Positions 1 through 4,499 of a stretch of 9,236 nt of DNA are shown here, one piece after another. Origin of the DNA: Methanospirillum hungatei (GTDB lineage Archaea > Halobacteriota > Methanomicrobia > Methanomicrobiales > Methanospirillaceae). The position numbers and the translations under genes are program-made. The number at the start of each line of letters is the position of its first letter. The stretch's first letter is position 1. Where the stretch lies: positions 1 through 9,236 of the forward strand of contig NZ_JAIWNS010000206.1 of the NCBI RefSeq assembly GCF_020216685.1, given 5' to 3'. The notes under the pieces are model-generated. The model saw only the letters and a program-made list of their open reading frames with translations, did no database searches and was not told the DNA's origin.

Positions 1-2
1 CA

Positions 3-233
3 GCATGGTATCACATGGGCCTGATATATACAGACCTCGTCAGACATAAAGAAGCTCTGCAATGCTATGACAAGACTCTGAAGTTAAATCCAAAACATGT
101 CGGAGCTCTCCTGAATAAAGGCGTAATTCTTGAAGATGCCGGACTGAAAAAAGAAGCGTTTATGTGCTTTCAGAAAGCAGCCAATCTGGATACAAAAATT
201 GCAGCTTCCATAAAAGGAAGACTTGCACACTAA
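3..233 (+). CDS. TPR-repeat protein, C-terminal fragment (5' end outside window)
   Basis: The reading frame is open from the first bases of the window to a TAA at 231-233, so only the last 76 residues are visible. An internal ATG at 15 falls inside a repeat and is not the start: the codons before it read A-W-Y-H, the usual beginning of a TPR helix A. Two tetratricopeptide repeats can be seen. Residues 1-34 have W2, G6, Y9, A18, Y22 and P30 at consensus spacing. Residues 35-68 are a more degenerate repeat with G40, A52 and F56. A short tail, IKGRLAH, caps the array. TPR arrays form helical scaffolds for protein-protein binding; the partner cannot be told from here. Such proteins are very numerous in Methanospirillum-like archaea. 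The gene converges on the S-adenosylhomocysteinase gene with nine bases between stop codons. Confidence 0.9.
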   Translation, partial: AWYHMGLIYTDLVRHKEALQCYDKTLKLNPKHVGALLNKGVILEDAGLKKEAFMCFQKAANLDTKIAASIKGRLAH

Positions 234-242
234 TTTTATTCT

Positions 243-1469
243 TCAGGTTCCGTGATCCCAGCTTCCCATATATTCTTCCTGATCTTTTGTGAGTGTGTCA
301 ATGGAAAGATTCAGGGATGCTAGTTTGTATGATGCAACCATCCGGTCGATCTCATCAGGAACCTGATGAACATCAGGCTTTAATTCGGCATGATGCAGGG
401 CAAGGTATTCGGTGCTCAGTGCCTGTAATGCAAAGGAGAGATCCATAACTTCTATTGGATGACCCATTCCTTTTGGAACTGCCAGATTGACAAGACGACC
501 TTCTGCAAGTAAATGGATGACTTTACCGCCGATATGATATGAATGAATACCATCGCGTTCTTCTATAGTTTCCGCATGAGAAGAAAGCCAGACACCATCG
601 ATCTCAATATTAAAGTGACCTGCATTTGATAATATGACACCGGATTTCATGACCATCATGTGATCACCGGTAATGACATCCCTGTTCCCGGTTGTTGTTA
701 TGAAGATATCACCAATCCGGGCGGCTTCCTGCATGGACATCACATGAAAACCTTCCATATGAGCTTCAAGGGCACGTCGTGGATCTATCTCGGTAACGAT
801 AACTTTTGCACCAAGTGCTGATGCTTTACGTGCAAGACCCCGTCCGCAAAAACCAAAACCAGCTACTACGATCCATTTTCCGGCTATGAGAGAATTCGTT
901 GTTGCCATGATTGCAGTCAGAGCACTCTCTCCTGTCCCGTGTACATTATCAAAGTAATGTTTCATTGGGGTATCATTGACTGCGATGACCGGGAAGAGGA
1001 GCTTTCCATCAGCAGCCATTGCACGCAGACGATGGATCCCGGTAGTAGTCTCTTCGCATCCTCCAATCACACCAGAAAGAACATCCTGCCTTACGGTGTG
1101 CAGACGATGGATAAGATCCATCCCATCATCAATAGTAATGACTGGTTTTGCATCAAGGACAGTATCTATGGCCTGATAGTATTCATCAACCGAACATCCG
1201 CGTTTGGCATAACAGTATACATTTGAGACCTTTCCCAGAGCTTCTGCAACATCATCCTGGGTAGAGAGGGGATTACACCCGGTAATGTGGACCGTTGCCC
1301 CTCCATCAGCAAGTGTTCTGACAAGGTTTGCGGTTTTTGCTTCGACGTGTAAAGCCATTCCGATGACTTTCCTAGCAAAGGGCTTTTCCTTTTTAAATCG
1401 TTCGGATATTGCGCTGAGTACAGGCATGTACTGCCGTGCCCATTCAATTTTTAAACTTCCTGAATCCAT
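243..1469 (-). CDS. ahcY: S-adenosylhomocysteinase family protein (possibly S-inosylhomocysteine hydrolase)
   Basis: A 408-residue cytosolic NAD-dependent hydrolase that cleaves S-adenosylhomocysteine (or its deaminated form) to homocysteine and a nucleoside, relieving product inhibition of methyltransferases. Visible family motifs: His41 in HVEAKT, CNPLSTQDD at 65-73, the catalytic Asp region TIDDGMDL near 115, EETTTG at 139-144, and NDTPMKHYFDN at 165-175 with the catalytic Lys170 and Asp174. The Rossmann loop GFGFCG is at 204-209, an acidic residue at the end of the next strand is E227, and NAGHF is at 282-286. The C-terminal Lys/Tyr tail of eukaryotic enzymes is absent, as in short archaeal forms. 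The ATG at 1469 was chosen because GAGG lies five bases upstream and the protein then begins at the usual family position. A longer frame from a TTG at 1571 adds 34 residues unlike the family. In Methanocaldococcus jannaschii the homologue acts on S-inosylhomocysteine, so substrate is uncertain. Confidence 0.95.
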   Translation of the reverse strand: MDSGSLKIEWARQYMPVLSAISERFKKEKPFARKVIGMALHVEAKTANLVRTLADGGATVHITGCNPLSTQDDVAEALGKVSNVYCYAKRGCSVDEYYQAIDTVLDAKPVITIDDGMDLIHRLHTVRQDVLSGVIGGCEETTTGIHRLRAMAADGKLLFPVIAVNDTPMKHYFDNVHGTGESALTAIMATTNSLIAGKWIVVAGFGFCGRGLARKASALGAKVIVTEIDPRRALEAHMEGFHVMSMQEAARIGDIFITTTGNRDVITGDHMMVMKSGVILSNAGHFNIEIDGVWLSSHAETIEERDGIHSYHIGGKVIHLLAEGRLVNLAVPKGMGHPIEVMDLSFALQALSTEYLALHHAELKPDVHQVPDEIDRMVASYKLASLNLSIDTLTKDQEEYMGSWDHGT

Positions 1470-1474
1470 GGTTT

Positions 1475-1478
1475 CCTC
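1475..1478 (-). promoter_or_regulatory. Ribosome binding site (GAGG) fixing the ahcY start
   Basis: On the minus strand GAGG is followed by the spacer AAACC and then ATG at 1469. Five-base spacing is good for an archaeal Shine-Dalgarno site. It supports the 408-residue product over the 34-residue longer TTG-initiated frame. Confidence 0.65.
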
Positions 1479-1526
1479 GTTGGTTACGAATATTTGAGAA
1501 AATTTTCCATAAGTGTTTCTCCGGTG

Positions 1527-1536
1527 ATAATAAATC
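1527..1536 (-). promoter_or_regulatory. Candidate TATA box for ahcY in the ahcY-hisF divergent region
   Basis: The minus strand reads ATTTATTATC about 58-67 bases before the ahcY ATG. Initiation about 25 bases downstream would give a leader of some 35 bases that includes the GAGG ribosome binding site. The plus strand of the same AT-rich patch could serve hisF, giving a leader of about 20-25 bases. The region is short (1470-1583) and no second box stands out. This is an inference from composition and spacing only. Confidence 0.25.
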
Positions 1537-1583
1537 ATCTCTCCATAATCCTCTTTTAGTACAGCGAACAAGAAGCTACACCT

Positions 1584-2399
1584 ATGACACTGACCCGGAG
1601 GATCATCCCTTGCCTGGACATCAAGGACGGAAGAGTTGTGAAAGGAACAAATTTTCTTGGTCTTCGGGATGCCGGTGATCCGGTCGAACTTGCCTGTCGG
1701 TATAATGAACAGGGTGCAGATGAAGTTGTATTCCTTGATATTACGGCATCAAAGGAGAACAGGGGGATGATTATTGATGTCATCCAGCGGGCTGCCGATG
1801 AACTTTTCCTCCCACTGACCGTTGGTGGGGGTATCAGAACACTTGAGGATGTTCAAAAAACATTGAGAGCCGGGGCGGATAAAGTTTCAATGAATACCAG
1901 CGCCGTTCAGAATCCTGCATTGATATCCGAAGCGGCTCAGGCCTTTGGAACCCAGTGTGTGGTCGTTGCCATTGATGTGAAAAGAAGAACCTCTTCTGAG
2001 CCAGGGAAGACCATGATTCCTCTGCCAGACCAGACTTCATGCTGGTACGAGGTAGTAACACACGGAGGATCACAACCGACCGGAATTGATGCTATTGCCT
2101 GGGCGAAAGAAGCTGAAAACCGTGGCGCGGGGGAAATTCTGCTAACCTCAATGGAAACCGACGGGACCAAGGAAGGTTTTGATATTCCTATAACAGCTGC
2201 AATATCTGAATCTGTTGGAATACCGGTAATTGCTTCAGGCGGAGTCGGGACTTTTGATCATTTTTATGAAGGATTTGTATATGGGAAAGCCGATGCAGCA
2301 TTGGCAGCCAGTGTCTTTCATTATGGGGAGATGACCATTGCTGATGTTAAAGATTATTTATCGAAAAAAGGGATAGCAATTCGTCCCTATGCGCAATAA
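1584..2399 (+). CDS. hisF: Imidazole glycerol phosphate synthase, cyclase subunit HisF
   Basis: A 271-residue cytosolic (beta/alpha)8-barrel enzyme of histidine biosynthesis. With the glutaminase HisH it converts PRFAR plus ammonia into imidazole glycerol phosphate and AICAR. The N terminus [17 protein letters not shown] is diagnostic and contains the catalytic Asp12 (Asp11 in Thermotoga). The second catalytic acid is Asp131 in VVVAIDVKR. The phosphate-binding loops are GGGIR at 81-85 and ASGGVG at 217-222. Loop 1 (GTNF...DAGDP) and LDITAS at 51-56 are intact. The family is usually near 253 residues; the excess lies mostly in a longer stretch around 135-152, between the Asp131 strand and WYEVVTHGG. 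It is an in-frame insertion with all motifs present, so the enzyme is expected to be active. No strong Shine-Dalgarno site precedes the ATG, so a short-leader or leaderless mRNA is possible. No other his gene is in the window. Confidence 0.97.
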   Translation: MTLTRRIIPCLDIKDGRVVKGTNFLGLRDAGDPVELACRYNEQGADEVVFLDITASKENRGMIIDVIQRAADELFLPLTVGGGIRTLEDVQKTLRAGADKVSMNTSAVQNPALISEAAQAFGTQCVVVAIDVKRRTSSEPGKTMIPLPDQTSCWYEVVTHGGSQPTGIDAIAWAKEAENRGAGEILLTSMETDGTKEGFDIPITAAISESVGIPVIASGGVGTFDHFYEGFVYGKADAALAASVFHYGEMTIADVKDYLSKKGIAIRPYAQ

Positions 2400-2400
2400 T

Positions 2401-3141
2401 TTATTCTTTTTTTCTCCCGACGGATGCCATATATATACAAAACTCTGTCTCTCCGTCTATCCCTAGGATGCAATTAATGTCATTATCATTGTATGAGCCT
2501 ATCGCACATACCCCTAGTGAAAGACCTGCGCATACCACATACAGGTTCTGACAGATATGACCCGCTTCAATGAACAGATATCTCCAGCCTCTCTGTCCGA
2601 ACTTCCAGATCATCCGTTCAGGAACAGCGGTCCAGATGAAGGATACTGCTGATGATGCAACCAGGTTTGGATTTCTGCATATCTTTGCCACTGATTCATG
2701 ATCCCCGGAGTGACACTCCTCTCTGACAAGGGCATGGTCAAGGGGGAGGTACCGGTATATACCTGGTTCCAATCCATTTACCCGGTTTACCACAATGCGT
2801 GTTTCAAAGGGATGTAATGCACCTGCTGAAGGGACCGTCCGAAAATTTGATCCATTCTCCTTCTCCCTGACACCCTGAGTATAATGAAGGAGAATAGAGA
2901 GTTCCCATTTATGTATCTCTTCCGAAGAATATACGCGGATAGTCTTTCTGTCATGTAAAGCATCCCATAAGATAACGGGATCAAGAGGGATCTCACCTGG
3001 ATCTGGCAAGGGTATGATCTTCTGATTGGGTTCACATACGCCACATACCCTGGTTTTCGGCTCTTCTTCCTTCTGATGAGAATCCCGAAAAAGAGTTTCC
3101 TGAAGAAACCGGTGACCGGTCCACGCGGAGTCAGATTGCAT
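2401..3141 (-). CDS. SagB-type dehydrogenase / nitroreductase-family FMN protein
   Basis: A 246-residue protein of the FMN-dependent nitroreductase superfamily, most like the SagB-type dehydrogenase domain. Visible features (numbered from the ATG): DRKTIRVYSSEEI near 64-76, matching the N-terminal FMN-contacting RRSxRxY segment; RTVPSAGALHPFE at 101-113, the most characteristic SagB-type motif; PGIYRYLPLDHAL at 126-138; and the C-terminal block RYLFIEAGHICQNLYVVCAGLSLG...LGIDGETEFCIYMASVG. SagB enzymes oxidise azolines in peptide toxin maturation, but no YcaO cyclodehydratase or precursor peptide lies nearby, so the substrate here is unknown. An N-terminal CGVC pair at 33-36 precedes the core. 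The ATG at 3141 is preferred; a TTG at 3150 would add three residues. No clear ribosome binding site is seen. The gene lies 46 bases downstream of rnpB on the same strand and could be read from the rnpB promoter. Confidence 0.88.
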   Translation of the reverse strand: MQSDSAWTGHRFLQETLFRDSHQKEEEPKTRVCGVCEPNQKIIPLPDPGEIPLDPVILWDALHDRKTIRVYSSEEIHKWELSILLHYTQGVREKENGSNFRTVPSAGALHPFETRIVVNRVNGLEPGIYRYLPLDHALVREECHSGDHESVAKICRNPNLVASSAVSFIWTAVPERMIWKFGQRGWRYLFIEAGHICQNLYVVCAGLSLGVCAIGSYNDNDINCILGIDGETEFCIYMASVGRKKE

Positions 3142-3187
3142 GTATAGCAATAATGCGTGACAGCTACCTGAACTTTACGATAATGAG

Positions 3188-3491
3188 ATGAGTGGGAGGA
3201 GTAAGCCCCCTTCTGTTCATTGCGGCATTCAGCTTAGCACCGAACCCGGGCAGATACCGGGTTATCTGTATGCCCTGTTTCGGTTTGCACCCGCAGGGAT
3301 TCGCCGTTTCATCGGTGATGTCCGTCTCCGCTCAGCAGGAATGCATCATAACTCAGGACATTCCGTATCGTTTCTGGTCCATAGCCGTGATTCTCACCAC
3401 CCCTGTCATGCAGGGCTGCGTACCCGGTTGGTGGGGGGACTTTCCTCAGCTACGAAAAAATCGTTACCGTCGGCCGCACTCTCCCTCTCAT
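3188..3491 (-). ncRNA. rnpB: RNase P RNA (archaeal), catalytic RNA for tRNA 5' maturation
   Basis: On the minus strand this stretch has the hallmarks of RNase P RNA, the ribozyme that removes tRNA 5' leaders. Conserved region I, GAGGAAAGTCC, lies at 3437-3447. The matching 3' element ACAGAAGGGGGCTTACTCC lies at 3198-3216, and its G run pairs with the C run after region I to form P4. P1 closes the ends: the strand starting at 3491 (ATGAGAGGGAGAGT) pairs with that ending at 3188 (ACTCCTCCCACTCAT), 13 pairs with one mismatch and one bulge. Other hairpins seen: a P3-like ACGA/TCGT at 3451-3464, a P8-like CCCTG/CAGGG at 3401-3415, an adjacent P9-like GTGA-GAA-TCAC, and AACCCGG/CCGGGTT at 3243-3263. 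CCAGAAACGATACGG at 3363-3377 is another conserved-looking core tract. Ends are set by P1 and may be off by a few bases. Length, about 304 nt, fits archaeal forms. Confidence 0.95.
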
Positions 3492-3520
3492 ATCTTAATC
3501 AACATCGAAAGAGAAAAAGA

Positions 3521-3530
3521 ATATGTAAAA
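3521..3530 (-). promoter_or_regulatory. Candidate TATA box for rnpB
   Basis: The minus strand reads TTTTACATAT, centred about 30-35 bases before the first base of the P1 helix at 3491. That is close to the distance expected for an archaeal box A when transcription starts at or just before the mature RNA 5' end. No clear BRE is seen upstream. Confidence 0.4.
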
Positions 3531-3566
3531 AATACTGCCTGGGAGAGCAATAGTATTAGGTTAAGA

Positions 3567-3591
3567 GACGGGTATTGCCCGATAAACCGTC
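3567..3591. repeat. Nested inverted repeat upstream of the ParA-PAS-CheW-CheR cluster
   Basis: GACGG at 3567-3571 is matched by CCGTC at 3587-3591, and an inner CGGG/CCCG pair (3569-3572, 3578-3581) overlaps the left arm. The two stems are alternatives. The repeat abuts the candidate parA TATA box, so it could be an operator; it could also be chance. No long T run follows, so it does not look like a terminator for either strand. Confidence 0.3.
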
Positions 3592-3592
3592 A

Positions 3593-3602
3593 TTTATTTA
3601 TA
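3593..3602 (+). promoter_or_regulatory. Candidate TATA box for the ParA-PAS-CheW-CheR operon
   Basis: TTTATTTATA resembles the archaeal box A consensus. Initiation about 25 bases downstream (near 3625) would leave a leader of roughly 15-20 bases that still contains the AGGGG ribosome binding site at 3631-3635. This geometry also argues that the ParA start is near 3642 and not at the ATG at 3726. Confidence 0.4.
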
Positions 3603-3630
3603 GAAATATCCTGATTATTCTTATTAAGAA

Positions 3631-3635
3631 AGGGG
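3631..3635 (+). promoter_or_regulatory. Ribosome binding site (AGGGG) supporting an ATT start for ParA
   Basis: AGGGG is followed by six bases (AATCTT) and then ATT at 3642. The spacing is ideal for a Shine-Dalgarno site. No ATG, GTG or TTG occurs in this frame between the upstream stop codon (3612-3614) and 3726, so this site effectively decides the start. Confidence 0.6.
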
Positions 3636-3641
3636 AATCTT

Positions 3642-4499
3642 ATTACTACTACTGCATTTATCCATCATAAAGGTGGAACAGGAAAAACAACATCCTGCCT
3701 ACAGATAGCAGGGATCCTCAAAAATATGGGAAGGACAGTACTTGTTATAGATACTGATCCCCAGGCAAATGCAACCTTAGGTCTTGGAGTCTATCCTGAT
3801 TCTCTTCAAAAACATATCTATCACTATTACATACAGAGATGCTCACCATCTTCGGATTCAGTTCTCCTGTCAGATTATATCATAAAAACTCTGTCAGGCA
3901 TAGATCTTGTCCCCTCTCATCTTGATCTTGTTGGCGCAGAAGCGATACTATACAAAAACCCGGATCGCTATCATATTCTGAAAAAGGGGATTGATGTACT
4001 GAAGAACAGATATGATCATATTCTGATTGATACCCCTCCCTTCCTTGGACAATTTCTCATGAACGGTATGATTGCTGCCGATCATTCTGTCATGGTTTTT
4101 TCTTCTGATGTTTTTGCTATCGCCGGGTATGATCATATTAACATGATTATTCGGGACATCAAAGAGATTCTGGGAGTTGATATTCATATCAGTATGGCAA
4201 TCCTGAACAGATGGAATAATCCATCAGAAAAAACAGAAACTTTTCTTGAGAAGATACAACATTTGTTTGGTATAAAACCTGATGTACAACCTGACTCATT
4301 ACAGGACATACGGAGTCAGCTTGAAGACAGAATACGGATGGAAATCCCGGAAGTGGTCCTTGTTGCGGAAGGAAGAGATGTTTCCCATTCCTTAAAACAG
4401 GGAGTTCCTTTAATTACTCTGGCTCCGGATGATCCATCCATGTCAGGATTTAAAAAAGCAGCATCAGTGATAGACACATGGAAGGCAAGGGGGAAATAA
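3642..4499 (+). CDS. ParA/MinD-family P-loop ATPase with a probable ATT start codon
   Basis: A 285-residue cytosolic ATPase of the ParA/MinD (SIMIBI) class, which dimerise on ATP and position DNA, chemosensory arrays or division proteins. Numbered from ATT as residue 1, the deviant Walker A HHKGGTGKTT spans 8-17 with signature Lys10 and Lys15. Walker A' VLVIDTDPQAN spans 33-43 with Asp39. Walker B HILIDTPP has Asp130. ADHSVMVFSSDVFAIAGYDHI near 147-167 is a usual family segment. The first ATG in frame, at 3726, would delete Walker A and so cannot give a working ATPase. ATT at 3642 follows AGGGG by six bases and puts the N terminus (ITTTAFIHHKGG) at the usual family position. There is no N-terminal helix-turn-helix, no adjacent ParB and no obvious parS site, so plasmid-style segregation is unlikely. 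Its stop overlaps the start of the PAS-CheW gene, which suggests a job in chemosensory organisation. Confidence 0.92.
   Translation: MTTTAFIHHKGGTGKTTSCLQIAGILKNMGRTVLVIDTDPQANATLGLGVYPDSLQKHIYHYYIQRCSPSSDSVLLSDYIIKTLSGIDLVPSHLDLVGAEAILYKNPDRYHILKKGIDVLKNRYDHILIDTPPFLGQFLMNGMIAADHSVMVFSSDVFAIAGYDHINMIIRDIKEILGVDIHISMAILNRWNNPSEKTETFLEKIQHLFGIKPDVQPDSLQDIRSQLEDRIRMEIPEVVLVAEGRDVSHSLKQGVPLITLAPDDPSMSGFKKAASVIDTWKARGK
4489..4493 (+). promoter_or_regulatory. Ribosome binding site (GGGGG) fixing the PAS-CheW start
   Basis: The G run inside the ParA 3' end is followed by AAATA and then ATG at 4499, overlapping the ParA stop as TAATG. It supports the 4499 start over an ATG at 4478, which lies further inside the ParA gene. 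The arrangement suggests coupled translation. Confidence 0.6.

Noticed and set aside
939..1226. Plus-strand open frames within the S-adenosylhomocysteinase gene
   Set aside because: They are antisense shadows of a gene whose catalytic motifs are all present on the other strand.
1470..1571. 34-residue N-terminal extension of the S-adenosylhomocysteinase from a TTG
   Set aside because: The added residues do not resemble the family, and a better-placed ATG with GAGG five bases upstream exists at 1469.
3188..3614. Two overlapping plus-strand open frames of 121 and 140 codons
   Set aside because: Their translations are rich in Ser, Arg, His and Pro with no domain, and they lie opposite conserved RNase P RNA elements.
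4478..4498. Upstream ATG for the PAS-CheW gene giving seven more residues
   Set aside because: ATG at 4499 has a GGGGG site at five bases and the TAATG overlap common in operons.
3726..4499. ParA-family gene starting at the first ATG (257 residues)
   Set aside because: It would lose the Walker A lysines that lie in the same open frame just upstream; the ribosome binding site at 3631 also points to 3642.
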